The position numbers were made by a program, and so were the translations under genes. The notes beneath the pieces were generated by a model. It was given only the letters and a program-made list of their open reading frames with translations, had not been told where the DNA came from and searched no databases. A stretch of DNA of 64,000 bases. It comes from Nitratireductor aquimarinus. Its GTDB lineage: Bacteria; Pseudomonadota; Alphaproteobacteria; Rhizobiales; Rhizobiaceae. The stretch lies in contig NZ_JAFKDE010000005.1 in NCBI RefSeq assembly GCF_017255295.1, positions 124,001 to 188,000 on the forward strand. Direction: 5' to 3'. Position 1 is the stretch's first letter; every line of letters starts with the position of its first letter. This document shows, piece by piece, positions 1 to 8,890 of this stretch.

Positions 1-18
1 TTTTTTCCGGAATTTGCT

Positions 19-48
19 CTGAAACGGGCTCGTTTTACGCCGTTTCAG
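19..48. other. Stem-loop downstream of xth
   Basis: A perfect 9-bp inverted repeat (CTGAAACGG / CCGTTTCAG, 12-nt loop) lies just beyond the 3' end of the exonuclease III gene. There is no clean run of T on either side, so it is at best a weak terminator. AT-rich sequence with TTTTTCCGG-like half repeats surrounds it. Confidence 0.4.
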
Positions 49-79
49 GAAAAAGCCGGAAAAATTCCGAAAAAAGAAA

Positions 80-889
80 TCAGCCGAAATCGAAGCCGGC
101 AATCACCGGCACATGGTCCGACGGACGGTCCCAGCCACGCGCCTCGCGCAGCACCTCGATCCGGCTGAGCGCCGGCGAGAGGTTGGGCGACGACCAGATG
201 TGATCGAGCCTGCGGCCGCGGTCGGAAAGCGCCCAGTCCTTCGCGCGGTAGCTCCACCAGGTGAAGATCTTCTCTTCCGGCGGGATCTTCTCGCGCATCA
301 GGTCCACCCAGCCGCCTTCCCTGCGCAGCCGCTCCAGCCCTTCGGTCTCGACCGGGGTGTGGCTGACCACTTTCAGAAGCTGCTTGTGCGACCAGACATC
401 GGTTTCCAGCGGTGCGATGTTCAGATCGCCGACAAGGATCGAACCGGAGTTGCCGTCCTCTTCCGCCCGCAGGGCATGCATTTCGGCGAGGAAGTCGAGC
501 TTGTGGCGGAATTTCGGATTGATGTCCGGGTCGGGTTCGTCGCCGCCGGCGGGAACGTAGAAATTGTGCAGGAGCACGGAACGACCGGGCGCGGCCTCGA
601 CGGAAACGGAGATGTGGCGGGTGTCGCCCATGCCGCAGAATTCGCGCTTCTCGACCAGTTTCAACGGCCGGCGGGCAACGGTGGCGACGCCGTGATAGCC
701 CTTCTGGCCATGGATCGCGATATGCTCATAGCCGGCCTTGCGGAAAGCGGCGGCGGGGAACTGGTCGTCAGCGCATTTGGTTTCCTGCAGGCACAGGACA
801 TCCGGACTGTAGCGCTCCAGAAACTGCTCGACGAGCGGCATGCGCAGCCGCACGGAGTTGATGTTCCAGGTGGCGATGGAGAAGGGCAT
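80..889 (-). CDS. xth: Exodeoxyribonuclease III
   Basis: This 269-residue protein has the full exonuclease/endonuclease/phosphatase fold of Xth/ExoA, the Mg-dependent AP endonuclease and 3'-5' exonuclease of base excision repair. Visible motifs are ATWNINSVR (residues 6-14), LQETK with the metal-binding Glu near 36, GDLNIAP (154-160) with the catalytic Asp/Asn, RLDHIW (227-232) and the terminal SDHVPV (257-262) with the catalytic His. The open frame continues upstream to 1168, but that part does not resemble the family and runs into lolA. The ATG at 889 gives the normal N-terminus MPFSIATWN and the usual length. It follows lolA on the same strand, but a strong terminator at 972-1005 suggests its own transcript. 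Confidence 0.95.
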   Translation of the reverse strand: MPFSIATWNINSVRLRMPLVEQFLERYSPDVLCLQETKCADDQFPAAAFRKAGYEHIAIHGQKGYHGVATVARRPLKLVEKREFCGMGDTRHISVSVEAAPGRSVLLHNFYVPAGGDEPDPDINPKFRHKLDFLAEMHALRAEEDGNSGSILVGDLNIAPLETDVWSHKQLLKVVSHTPVETEGLERLRREGGWVDLMREKIPPEEKIFTWWSYRAKDWALSDRGRRLDHIWSSPNLSPALSRIEVLREARGWDRPSDHVPVIAGFDFG

Positions 890-971
890 GAAACGGGTCC
901 GGGATTGATCGCTTGCGAGAAGCGTAAAATTGCCCGGAAGCCGCCGCGAAGACAAGCGCGGCATTCTGCCG

Positions 972-1005
972 AAAAGGAAAAGGCCGGGCTGTCCACAGCC
1001 CGGCC
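972..1005 (-). terminator. Rho-independent terminator of lolA
   Basis: A perfect 10-bp GC stem (982-991 pairing with 996-1005, loop TCCA) is followed on the minus strand by a T-rich tract (TTTTCCTTTT). It sits 28 bp past the lolA stop. Confidence 0.85.
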
Positions 1006-1032
1006 CCTCATAAAACGCGCAGAAACGCCCGG

Positions 1033-1668
1033 TCAGCGCTTGTTGCGGCTCATCTTGTCGACGCGGCGATAGTCGATCTCGAACACGCTCGGATCGAAGG
1101 TCACGCCCTGCTGGACGTTGAAGATCATGACCGTCGTGTCCTTGCCCTGCGCGTCGGTGATGGTCCACTGGCGCAAATCGTAGGAGGCGGAATCGAACAT
1201 CATGGTGATGGTCGAGTTTCCGAAGACCGACTTGTCGGCCATCTTGATCGTCGTCAGGTCATCGTCCTCGCGAACGGTCTGAACCTTGTCGCCGGACAGG
1301 TCGATGCGCTCGTCGAGCAGCAGCTTCAACGGCGTCTTGGACAGCGGATAGAGATCCGCCGTGTTGAGCTTCTTGTTCATGATCACCACCGAGCTGCCGT
1401 CGGAGGTAACGCGGAAGCCGGAGGGGGCTTCATAGTCGAAGCGGATCTTGCCCGGACGCTCGATGTAGAACTTGCCGCCGGTCTGCTCGCCACGCGGCCC
1501 GAACTGCACGAACTCGCCCATCATGGTGCGGACGCTGGAAAAATGCGCCGCAATCTGATCGGCGCTCTGGGCGGCCTGCGCCACCATCGGCGCGACAAGA
1601 GATGCCGCCAGAGCCAGTGCTGCAATGGCTGCGCGTCGCGCCAGAAAGTCGGTTGCCCGAAAAATCAT
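1033..1668 (-). CDS. lolA: LolA-type outer membrane lipoprotein carrier
   Basis: This 211-residue protein belongs to the periplasmic LolA family, which carries lipoproteins from the LolCDE complex to the outer membrane. It starts with a cleavable signal peptide (positive start FRATDFLARR, hydrophobic AAIAALALAASLVAPM, then AQA-AQSAD) and continues as the LolA half-barrel with GGKFYIERPGKIRFDYE and a conserved late segment DAQGKDTTVMIFNVQQGVTFDPSVF. I chose the ATG at 1668 because the signal peptide follows directly; an upstream start at 1695 would add nine residues. It lies 108 bp downstream of ftsK on the same strand, a common alphaproteobacterial order (ftsK-lolA-xth). Confidence 0.9.
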   Translation of the reverse strand: MIFRATDFLARRAAIAALALAASLVAPMVAQAAQSADQIAAHFSSVRTMMGEFVQFGPRGEQTGGKFYIERPGKIRFDYEAPSGFRVTSDGSSVVIMNKKLNTADLYPLSKTPLKLLLDERIDLSGDKVQTVREDDDLTTIKMADKSVFGNSTITMMFDSASYDLRQWTITDAQGKDTTVMIFNVQQGVTFDPSVFEIDYRRVDKMSRNKR

Positions 1669-1776
1669 CGTGTTCGATCTCCACATTTGCCCCACCGGTA
1701 ACCAACCAGTAGGGCCGAATTTTGGCTGCCCGATAACGACCTGACGGGCCCCGGGTTCCAGCGTTGCGGGCCGGTG

Positions 1777-4377
1777 TCAGACCTCGTCCTGCTCGGTGGG
1801 CACGAGGATTTCGCGCTTGCCGGCGTGATTTGCCGGGCCGACGACGCCCTCTTCCTCCATGCGCTCGATGATCGAGGCGGCGCGGTTGTAGCCAATGCCC
1901 AGACGACGCTGGATGTAGCTGGTGGACGCCTTGCCATCGCGCAGCACCACGGCCACGGCCTGATCGTAAGGGTCTTCGGAATTGCCGAGATTGCCGCCGC
2001 CACCGGAGCCTGAGCCGCCGGAACCGCCATCATCCTCGTCTTCATCCTCGGTCACGGCGTCGAGATAATCGGGAATGCCCTGCGTCTTGAGATGCGCGAC
2101 GATGCTCTCCACCTCGCCATCGGACACGAAGGGACCGTGGACACGCTGTATACGGCCGCCACCGGCCATATAGAGCATGTCGCCCATGCCCAGAAGCTGC
2201 TCGGCGCCCTGCTCGCCCAGAATGGTGCGGCTGTCGATCTTCGACGTCACCTGGAAGGAGATACGGGTCGGGAAGTTGGCCTTGATCGTGCCGGTGATGA
2301 CGTCGACCGACGGACGCTGCGTGGCCATGATCACGTGGATGCCGGCGGCGCGCGCCATCTGCGCCAGACGCTGCACCGCGCCCTCGATGTCCTTGCCGGC
2401 GACCATCATCAGGTCGGCCATCTCGTCGATGATGACGACGATGAACGGCATCGGCTCGAGATCCAGTTCCTCGCTCTCGTAGATCGCCTCGCCGGTCTCG
2501 CGGTCGAAGCCGGTCTGCACCGTGCGTTTGATCGTCTCGCCCTTCTTCTTAGCGGCGACGACGCGCTGGTTGAAGCCGTCGATGTTGCGCACACCGACCT
2601 TGGACATCTTGCGGTAGCGGTCTTCCATCTCCCGCACGGTCCACTTCAGCGCGACCACGGCCTTTTTCGGATCGGTCACGACCGGGGTGAGAAGATGCGG
2701 AATGCCGTCATAGATCGACAGTTCGAGCATTTTCGGATCGATCATGATCAGGCGGCACTGCTCGGGCGTCATGCGGTAGAGCAGCGACAGGATCATGGTG
2801 TTGATGGCCACCGACTTACCCGAACCGGTGGTGCCGGCAACGAGGAGGTGGGGCATCTTGGCGAGATCGGCGATGACCGATTCGCCATTGATGGTCTTGC
2901 CCAGCGTGAGCGCCAGCTTGGCCTTGCTCGATTCGAAATCGCGGCTGGCCAGAAGCTCGCGCAGGAACACGGTTTCGCGCGTCGAATTGGGCAGCTCGAT
3001 GCCGATGGCGTTGCGGCCGGGAACAACGGCCACGCGGGCCGCTATGGCGCTCATGGAGCGGGCGATGTCGTCTGCCAGGCCAATGACGCGCGACGACTTG
3101 ATGCCGGGGGCCGGCTCCAGCTCGTAGAGCGTGACGACCGGGCCGGGCCGCACGTGAATGATCTCGCCCTTGACGCCGAAATCTTCCAGAACGCCTTCGA
3201 GAAGACGGGCATTCTGCTCAAGCGCGTCGCGGGAAAGCGACGGATCCTTGGTCGACGTCTTGGGCTCGGCCAGAAGGTGCAGCTCCGGCAGCTCGAACGT
3301 GCCGCTATCGAGGAAGGAAGGCTGGGCCTCGCGGCGCACCCGCGCGCCCTCGGCAGGCCGGGGAGCCGGGTTTTCCACGCGCTGCGGCGCAGCCGGCGCG
3401 GCAGCAGGAGCCGCCTGAGAGACAACGCGTCTCGGCGCGGCGGGCTGCTCCACGACACGGCGCGGAGCGGGCTCATCGAATTCTGGCTCCACATGGACGC
3501 GGGGAGCGGCCACGGGCGCATCATTGAAGTCCGGCTCGACGCGCGCTTCATCTCCGAAATCGTCGCCGAAATCGTCATTGAAATCATCGAAGGGAACATC
3601 GTCCTCGATCGGCTCGACGGCACGCGTGCGACGCCGCTCGCTCCGCTCGCCGCGCACAAGGTTGCGGCGGAAGAAGGCGCAGAACGACAGCCACCAATGG
3701 GCCATGTAGCCAAGAATGACCGAACCGCCGCTTTCTTCATCTTCATCAAGCGTGTCGAAGGGCGCTTCGTCTTCCATCTCGTCGTCGAAGGTTTCGGCGT
3801 CGGGACGCGAGAGAATGCCGGCGCCAAAGGCAAGCAACCAGCCAGAAGGCAGCGCCAGAACGGCGGCGATGACAAAGCCGAAAATGCCGCGCGGATAAGC
3901 ACCGGTGAACTTGGCCGGAAGGGACAGGATCGCATCGCCGAGAACGCCGCCAAGCCCGGTGGGCAGCGGCCAGGTGGCGGGCGGCGCGAAAGCGCCGACA
4001 ATGCCGGCAGCCAGAACCGCGCCCAGGAACCATGCGCCGGCGCGCTTCAGGCCGCGGTCGATTTCACGGCCAAGCAGGAGCAGCGCGCCCCAGCAGACGG
4101 CCGGAACCAGACCGACCAGCGCGGCCAGGCCGTAGAACTGCATGGCGAGATCGGAGAACACCGCGCCGGGATAACCCATGGCGTTGGTGACCGGATTTGC
4201 CGTGGCGTGGCTGAAACTGGGGTCTGCGACATTCCACGTGGCCAGCGCGGCCACCGCGAAGGCCACAAACGCCAGAAGCGCCAAACCACCGATTCGCGCC
4301 GCCTGACGACGCAAAAATGCCTGCAGACCGTAGCTGTTTTCACTCATGGCCAGGAATGCCGAAGACCCGGAACTCAT
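1777..4377 (-). CDS. ftsK: DNA translocase FtsK
   Basis: FtsK is the septal DNA pump that clears the chromosome terminus and activates XerCD at dif. The 866-residue protein has four N-terminal membrane helices (roughly residues 25-195), an acidic and Pro/Arg-rich linker (about 200-375), then the RecA-like motor with Walker [10 protein letters not shown] near residue 515 and Walker [14 protein letters not shown]. The C-terminal winged-helix gamma domain that reads KOPS sequences begins with [17 protein letters not shown], after a Gly/Ser-rich acidic stretch. ATG at 4377 has GGAG upstream; GTG 4383 and ATG 4347 are alternatives. The linker is short compared with enterobacterial FtsK. A CtrA-like box lies about 80 bp upstream. 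Confidence 0.97.
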   Translation of the reverse strand: MSSGSSAFLAMSENSYGLQAFLRRQAARIGGLALLAFVAFAVAALATWNVADPSFSHATANPVTNAMGYPGAVFSDLAMQFYGLAALVGLVPAVCWGALLLLGREIDRGLKRAGAWFLGAVLAAGIVGAFAPPATWPLPTGLGGVLGDAILSLPAKFTGAYPRGIFGFVIAAVLALPSGWLLAFGAGILSRPDAETFDDEMEDEAPFDTLDEDEESGGSVILGYMAHWWLSFCAFFRRNLVRGERSERRRTRAVEPIEDDVPFDDFNDDFGDDFGDEARVEPDFNDAPVAAPRVHVEPEFDEPAPRRVVEQPAAPRRVVSQAAPAAAPAAPQRVENPAPRPAEGARVRREAQPSFLDSGTFELPELHLLAEPKTSTKDPSLSRDALEQNARLLEGVLEDFGVKGEIIHVRPGPVVTLYELEPAPGIKSSRVIGLADDIARSMSAIAARVAVVPGRNAIGIELPNSTRETVFLRELLASRDFESSKAKLALTLGKTINGESVIADLAKMPHLLVAGTTGSGKSVAINTMILSLLYRMTPEQCRLIMIDPKMLELSIYDGIPHLLTPVVTDPKKAVVALKWTVREMEDRYRKMSKVGVRNIDGFNQRVVAAKKKGETIKRTVQTGFDRETGEAIYESEELDLEPMPFIVVIIDEMADLMMVAGKDIEGAVQRLAQMARAAGIHVIMATQRPSVDVITGTIKANFPTRISFQVTSKIDSRTILGEQGAEQLLGMGDMLYMAGGGRIQRVHGPFVSDGEVESIVAHLKTQGIPDYLDAVTEDEDEDDGGSGGSGSGGGGNLGNSEDPYDQAVAVVLRDGKASTSYIQRRLGIGYNRAASIIERMEEEGVVGPANHAGKREILVPTEQDEV

Positions 4378-4454
4378 GCGCACAATTCTCCGCTCGCGCT
4401 TGGTTTCCGACGCGAACCGCGCCGTAATGACTCAAGGCCGACCCTAGCGGCCCG

Positions 4455-4477
4455 ATGGTTAAGGCGGCATTAACCAT
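4455..4477 (-). promoter_or_regulatory. CtrA-like box upstream of ftsK
   Basis: TTAA-N7-TTAA at 4459-4473 matches the CtrA binding consensus known from Caulobacter and rhizobia. It is embedded in a perfect 8-bp inverted repeat (ATGGTTAA / TTAACCAT). It lies 78 bp before the ftsK start. The motif match is seen in the sequence; control by CtrA is inference. Confidence 0.5.
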
Positions 4478-4510
4478 GGAGGGGTGGGCGATGATTTCTC
4501 GCCGCCCGAC

Positions 4511-4536
4511 AAAAAAGGGCCCGGGGAACCGGGCCC
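4511..4536 (-). terminator. Rho-independent terminator of glnK-amtB
   Basis: A perfect 8-bp all-GC stem (GGGCCCGG / CCGGGCCC, loop GGAA) is followed on the minus strand by six T residues. It sits about 130 bp beyond the amtB stop and insulates the operon from ftsK. Confidence 0.88.
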
Positions 4537-4603
4537 ATCAGGAAGGCAACCGGCCCGAAGGCCGATTGTCAGGCAAGGCATGCGATGACTTAAATCATTG
4601 TGG

Positions 4604-4670
4604 GAGCATCGGATTTGCCCGAAAACCGGTTCCCACTTTTCGGTCCGATGCTTTTTCGGTCCGATGCTCA
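4604..4670 (-). repeat. Variant copy of palindromic repeat B, at amtB stop
   Basis: This copy keeps the conserved core GAAAAGTGGGAACCGGTTTTC but has different outer arms (GCATCGGA / TCCGATGC), and one arm is duplicated in tandem (CGGACCGAAAAAGCATCGGACCG region). Read in the direction of amtB, the repeat begins at the TGA stop codon. See the other B copies at 12956, 26004, 48848, 52064, 55985 and 62627. Confidence 0.75.
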
Positions 4671-6014
4671 TCTGCCATGCATGGGCATGAACTCGGGATA
4701 GGCTTCCACCCCGACTTCGGCAACGTCGAGACCGTTCATTTCGTCCTCGGCGCTGACGCGCAGGCCCATGGTCTGCTTGAGCACCATCCAGACCACATAG
4801 GAGACGACGAAGGTGAACGCGCCATAGGCGACGATGCCGACAATCTGCACGCTGAAGCTGGCGTCACTGTTGGTCAGCGGGACGGCGAGCGTGCCCCAGA
4901 TGCCTGCAAGAAGGTGGACCGGGATGGCGCCGACCACATCATCGATGCGCAGCTTGTCGAGCAGCGGCACGGTGAGCACCACGATGATGCCGCCGACAGC
5001 GCCGATGACGATCGCCATGAACGGGCTGGGCGTGAGCGGCTCGGCGGTGATGGACACGAGGCCGGCCAGCGCGCCGTTCAGCACGAAGGTGATGTCGACC
5101 TTCTTGTAGAGCACCTGCGTGAGAAGCAGCGCCGCCACCACGCCGGCAGCCGCCGCGAGGTTGGTGTTGGCGAAGATGCGGCTGATATCGGAAGCATCGG
5201 CATTGGTGCCCATGGCGAGCTGCGATGCGCCGTTGAAGCCGAACCAGCCGAGCCAGAGAATGAAGGTGCCAAGCGTGGCGAGCGCCATGTTGGACCCCGG
5301 GATCGGCGAGACACGGCCATCAGAGGCATATTTGCCATTGCGCGCACCCAGAAGAAGTGCGCCGGCAAGGGCTGCCCAGCCGCCAACCGAGTGGACCAGC
5401 GTGGAACCGGCGAAATCCTGAAAGCCCATGGCGTCGAGCCAGCCGCCGCCCCACTTCCAAGACCCGGCGATGGGATAGATGAAGCCGGTGAGAACGACGA
5501 CGAAGATCAGGAACGGCCACAGCTTGATTCGCTCGGCCAGCGTGCCCGACACGATGGATGCCGCCGTGGCGACGAAAACCATCTGGAAGAACCAGTCGGA
5601 GGCGACCGAATAATCACCCTCATTGGCCGTGCCAGCGGCCGGCCAGCTGTAGGGCGCGAAGGAGCCGATATAACCCGACACATCCACATACATCAGGCTG
5701 TAACCCACCACCCAGTACATGAGGCCGGCGATGGAATAGAGCGCGATGTTCTTGAGGAGCTGCATGGACACGTTCTTGGTGCGCACCATGCCGGCCTCGA
5801 GCATGGCGAAGCCGGCCGCCATCCACATGACCAGAAAGCCGCCCATCAGGAACAGCAGCGTGTTGAAAATGAAGGCCGTCTCGGCAGACGAGGCGAATTC
5901 GGGCGCTGTTTCCTGCGCCAGCGCCGGCAGGGGCATGGCTGCCAACATGGCCGCCAGTGCGAGCCCGCCCGGCGCCAGCGGACGTGCGGCGCTTTTCAGT
6001 GTTCGATACATCAT
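4668..6014 (-). CDS. amtB: Ammonium transporter AmtB
   Basis: This 448-residue member of the Amt/Rh family forms a trimeric inner-membrane channel for ammonium. A signal peptide (LALAAMLAAMPLPALA-QETA) precedes eleven predicted membrane helices. Conserved blocks include ASIVSGTLAERIK, the pore segment FAGSTLVHSVGGWAALAGALLLG with the first pore His, and GAIPVHLLAGIWGTLAV with the second. The short cytoplasmic tail that GlnK binds ends in FMPMHGR. The ATG at 6014 has GGAG seven bases upstream, so I prefer it to 6026. It follows glnK by 25 bp in the standard glnK-amtB operon and should be expressed under nitrogen limitation from the sigma54-like promoter before glnK. Confidence 0.95.
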   Translation of the reverse strand: MMYRTLKSAARPLAPGGLALAAMLAAMPLPALAQETAPEFASSAETAFIFNTLLFLMGGFLVMWMAAGFAMLEAGMVRTKNVSMQLLKNIALYSIAGLMYWVVGYSLMYVDVSGYIGSFAPYSWPAAGTANEGDYSVASDWFFQMVFVATAASIVSGTLAERIKLWPFLIFVVVLTGFIYPIAGSWKWGGGWLDAMGFQDFAGSTLVHSVGGWAALAGALLLGARNGKYASDGRVSPIPGSNMALATLGTFILWLGWFGFNGASQLAMGTNADASDISRIFANTNLAAAAGVVAALLLTQVLYKKVDITFVLNGALAGLVSITAEPLTPSPFMAIVIGAVGGIIVVLTVPLLDKLRIDDVVGAIPVHLLAGIWGTLAVPLTNSDASFSVQIVGIVAYGAFTFVVSYVVWMVLKQTMGLRVSAEDEMNGLDVAEVGVEAYPEFMPMHGR

Positions 6015-6039
6015 CTGATTCTCCATCGGAATATGCCGC

Positions 6040-6378
6040 CTAAAGCGCTTCGATACCGGTTTCGCCGGTGCGGATGCGCACCGCGCGATCGAGCGCGTGG
6101 ACGAAAATCTTGCCGTCGCCGATCTGGCCCGTGCGCGCGGCCTCGGCGATGGCCTCGACCGCCCGGTCGACCAGGTCGGAATCGACGGCCACCTCGACCT
6201 TGATCTTGGGCAGGAACGTCACGGCGTATTCTGCGCCGCGATAGATCTCCGTGTGTCCTTTCTGTCGTCCGTAGCCCTTCACCTCTGTCACGGTGAGGCC
6301 CTGAATGCCGAGGCCGGTGAGCGCTTCGCGCACCGCCTCCAGCTTGAAGGGCTTGACGATTGCCATCACGATTTTCAT
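6040..6378 (-). CDS. glnK: Nitrogen regulatory protein PII (GlnK)
   Basis: This 112-residue trimeric PII signal protein binds ATP/ADP and 2-oxoglutarate and plugs AmtB when ammonium is plentiful. The T-loop GYGRQKGHTEIYRGAEY carries the uridylylation site Tyr51, and the C-loop ends with RTGETGIEAL. Length and start (MKIVMAIVKPFKL) are exactly those of the family. Linkage to amtB identifies it as the GlnK paralogue rather than GlnB, which is usually linked to glnA. Confidence 0.96.
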   Translation of the reverse strand: MKIVMAIVKPFKLEAVREALTGLGIQGLTVTEVKGYGRQKGHTEIYRGAEYAVTFLPKIKVEVAVDSDLVDRAVEAIAEAARTGQIGDGKIFVHALDRAVRIRTGETGIEAL

Positions 6379-6462
6379 GGCAGTTCACCTTTGCTGTTGC
6401 GGGGTTCCCGCGGGTTGCCTGCATCGCGCGAACCGCCATGCGGGCCGCGTCAGCAAAGGAGA

Positions 6463-6479
6463 AACAAATGCCGTGCCAG
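6463..6479 (-). promoter_or_regulatory. Sigma54-like promoter of glnK-amtB
   Basis: On the minus strand, TGGCACG-GCAT-TTGTT matches the -24/-12 consensus (TGGCACG-N4-TTGCW) except for one C-to-T change in the -12 element. It lies 85 bp before the glnK start, the expected place for an RpoN/NtrC-dependent promoter. I could not find a clear NtrC palindrome upstream. Confidence 0.6.
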
Positions 6480-6517
6480 TTTGACTGCGCGTCACTCAAG
6501 GCATTGAAAAAGTTATG

Positions 6518-6554
6518 AAAAAAGAAAACCGGCGCTGAGAAAGCTCAACGCCGG
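6518..6554 (-). terminator. Rho-independent terminator of tesB
   Basis: The stem CCGGCGTTGAG / CTCAGCGCCGG (one mismatch) is followed on the minus strand by TTTTCTTTTTTC. It lies about 45 bp past the tesB stop and just upstream of the glnK promoter. Confidence 0.8.
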
Positions 6555-6597
6555 CAAATCATAAATGAACAGAAATTAGGCAGAATATACGATTTGC

Positions 6598-7464
6598 CTA
6601 TTTTGTGCGCAGGCGCACCAGACCTTCCTGGGCCACGGAAGCGACCAGCGTGCCATCGAGCGCATACAGGCTGCCGCGCGAGAAGCCGCGCGCGCCCTGC
6701 GCGGACGGGCTGTCCTGCGTGTAGAGCAGCCAGTCGTCGAGCCTGTGCGGGCGATGGAACCACATGGCATGGTCGAGACTTGCCATCTGGATATCGGGAT
6801 CGAAACCGTTTCGCCCATGGGCGAAGGTGGAGGTATCGAGCAGGGTCATGTCGGAGAGATAGGCAAGCACGGCGGCCTGAAGCGCGCGATCATCCGGCAC
6901 AGGACCGGTGGTGCGGATCCAGACATCCTGGCGCGGCGGCAGCTTGTCGCGGCTGGTGTAGTGCTCGACGATGACGGGGCGTACCTCGATGGGACGCTCG
7001 CGCGCCCAGTAGCGGCGGATGTTTTCCGGCACGCTGTCGCCGAACTCCTGCAGGAATTCGCGCTGGGTGCGCAGGTTTTCCGGCGGGGTGACATCCTGCG
7101 GCATGGGGATCTGGTGATCGAGGCCGGGCTCTTCCTTCTGGAAGGAGGCCGAAAGCGAGAAGATCGCATGGCCATGCTGGATGGCGACGACGCGGCGCGT
7201 GGTGAAGCTGCCGCCATCGCGGATGCGGTCGACCTCGTAGATGATCGGCACGGCGGGATCGCCCGGCCGCATGAAATAGCAGTGGAGCGAATGGACATGG
7301 CGGGCGGCATTGACGGTGCGCTGCGCCGCGACAAGGGCCTGACCGATGACCTGACCGCCAAAAACACGTTGCCAGGCCGATTGAGGGCTGCGACCACGAA
7401 ACAGATTGTGTTCCAATGTCTCAAGATCGAGTATGGCGAGTAGGTCTTGCATGGCCGACGACAT
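6598..7464 (-). CDS. tesB: Acyl-CoA thioesterase II
   Basis: This 288-residue double hot-dog protein hydrolyses medium- and long-chain acyl-CoA to free acid and CoA. Characteristic stretches are FRGRSPQSAWQRVFGGQVIGQAL in the first hot dog, HSLHCYFMRPGDPAVPIIYEV, and in the second hot dog ASLDHAMWFHRPHRLDDWLLY with the catalytic Asp, a following SRGSLYALDG and the terminal QEGLVR containing the catalytic Gln. The start at 7464 is preceded by GGAGGGG. It is transcribed alone, divergently from the ubiH-type gene, and has its own terminator. Confidence 0.94.
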   Translation of the reverse strand: MSSAMQDLLAILDLETLEHNLFRGRSPQSAWQRVFGGQVIGQALVAAQRTVNAARHVHSLHCYFMRPGDPAVPIIYEVDRIRDGGSFTTRRVVAIQHGHAIFSLSASFQKEEPGLDHQIPMPQDVTPPENLRTQREFLQEFGDSVPENIRRYWARERPIEVRPVIVEHYTSRDKLPPRQDVWIRTTGPVPDDRALQAAVLAYLSDMTLLDTSTFAHGRNGFDPDIQMASLDHAMWFHRPHRLDDWLLYTQDSPSAQGARGFSRGSLYALDGTLVASVAQEGLVRLRTK

Positions 7465-7595
7465 TAACGGATCCCCTCCGGCAGCTTGAAACGATGGCTG
7501 ACGGTTTCCAAGACGAAGGCGGGGGTCAAGTCAAGCCAAGCAGTGACACGCCCGGCGAATACGGGCACAGAACCGGTGACGAACGAGGTAACGGC

Positions 7596-8840
7596 ATGGC
7601 CAAGAGCACGAAACAGACTTCCACGCGGGAGCTGGACATCCTGATTGCCGGGGCGGGCTATGTGGGCCTGGCGACCGCCGTCTCGATCTGCCGCGCGCAG
7701 CCGAACCTGAAAGTGGCGCTGGTGGATGCCGCGCCCGAAGGCGTGTGGCAGCGCGACGGACGCGCATCGGCCATCGCCGCAGCGGCCTGCCGGATGCTGA
7801 AGCGTCTCGACTGCTGGGACGAGATCGAGCCGGAAGCGCAGCCCATCACGGAGATGGAAATTACCGATTCGCGCACCGCCGACCCGGTGCGCCCCGTGCT
7901 CCTGACCTTTGGCGGCGAAGCCGAAGCGGGCGAGCCCTTCGCGCATATGGTGATGAACCGGCACACCAACGGGGCGCTGCGCGCCCGCGCCGCCGAATGC
8001 GGCATCGAGATCATCGAGGGCGTGGCGGTGGAAGGTTTCACCGATATGGGCGGCCATGTGGAGGCCAGCCTTGCCGACGGCTCCACCTGCCGGGCACGCC
8101 TGCTGATCGCCGCCGATGGCGTGCGCTCGCGGCTGCGCGACATGGCGGGCATCAAGACCGTGCACTGGGGCTATGGCCAGTCGGGCATTGTGTGCGTGGT
8201 GGCGCATGAGCGCCCGCATCACGGCCGCGCGGAAGAGCATTTCCTGCCGGCCGGCCCCTTCGCCACCCTGCCGCTGAAAGGCAACCGCTCGTGCATCGTG
8301 TGGACCGAACGCACCGAGGATGCGGAGCGGCTGGTCAATGAGGACGACCTGGTGTTCGAGCAGGAGCTGGAGCTGCGCTTCGGCCTGAAGCTCGGCGAGA
8401 TCCGCGTCGAGGGTCCGCGCCGGGCATGGCCGCTGGGACTGACGCTGGCGCGCGACTTCGTGAAGCCGCGCTTTGCGCTGGCGGGCGATGCGGCGCATGG
8501 CATCCACCCCATCGCCGGACAGGGGCTCAATCTGGGCTTCAAGGACGCGGCGGCGCTGGCCGAGGTGATCGTCGAGGCCGAGCGGCTGGGCGAGGATATC
8601 GGCGCGCTCGACGTGCTGCAGCGCTACGAGCGCTGGCGGCGCTTCGACACGGTGCAGATGGGCGTGACGACCGACGTTCTGAACCGGCTGTTCTCCAACG
8701 ACATCGCCCCGGTGCGGGCGCTGCGCGATTTCGGCCTCGGGCTGGTTGAACGAATGCCCTCCATGAAGCGTTACTTCATCCAGCAGGCCTCGGGCATCGC
8801 CCCCGGCACGCCGAGACTGCTGCGCGGAGAGGCAATCTAG
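7596..8840 (+). CDS. UbiH/UbiF/Coq6-family FAD monooxygenase
   Basis: This 414-residue flavoprotein hydroxylase belongs to the family that puts hydroxyl groups on the ubiquinone ring. Motifs are the dinucleotide fold ILIAGAGYVGLATAV near residues 16-30, the DG motif (LIAADGVRSRLRD) about 170-182, and the second FAD motif FALAGDAAHGIHPIAGQGLNLGFKD about 293-315. The open frame starts at 7416, but the ATG at 7596 has GAGG upstream and gives the normal N-terminus. Which ring position it hydroxylates cannot be told from sequence alone. It is divergent from tesB with 131 bp between starts. Confidence 0.88.
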   Translation: MAKSTKQTSTRELDILIAGAGYVGLATAVSICRAQPNLKVALVDAAPEGVWQRDGRASAIAAAACRMLKRLDCWDEIEPEAQPITEMEITDSRTADPVRPVLLTFGGEAEAGEPFAHMVMNRHTNGALRARAAECGIEIIEGVAVEGFTDMGGHVEASLADGSTCRARLLIAADGVRSRLRDMAGIKTVHWGYGQSGIVCVVAHERPHHGRAEEHFLPAGPFATLPLKGNRSCIVWTERTEDAERLVNEDDLVFEQELELRFGLKLGEIRVEGPRRAWPLGLTLARDFVKPRFALAGDAAHGIHPIAGQGLNLGFKDAAALAEVIVEAERLGEDIGALDVLQRYERWRRFDTVQMGVTTDVLNRLFSNDIAPVRALRDFGLGLVERMPSMKRYFIQQASGIAPGTPRLLRGEAI

Positions 8841-8890
8841 GGCGATCTGGCCTTTCCGTCTCAACGCACTATTTCAACGAGGAGAAGACC

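Noticed and set aside
2092-4473. 793-codon open frame opposite ftsK
   Set aside because: It is antisense to the clear FtsK gene and rich in Arg, His and Asp; no domain is recognisable.
4455-6203. 582-codon open frame opposite amtB
   Set aside because: It runs antisense to amtB and across intergenic repeats and a terminator; composition is non-protein-like.
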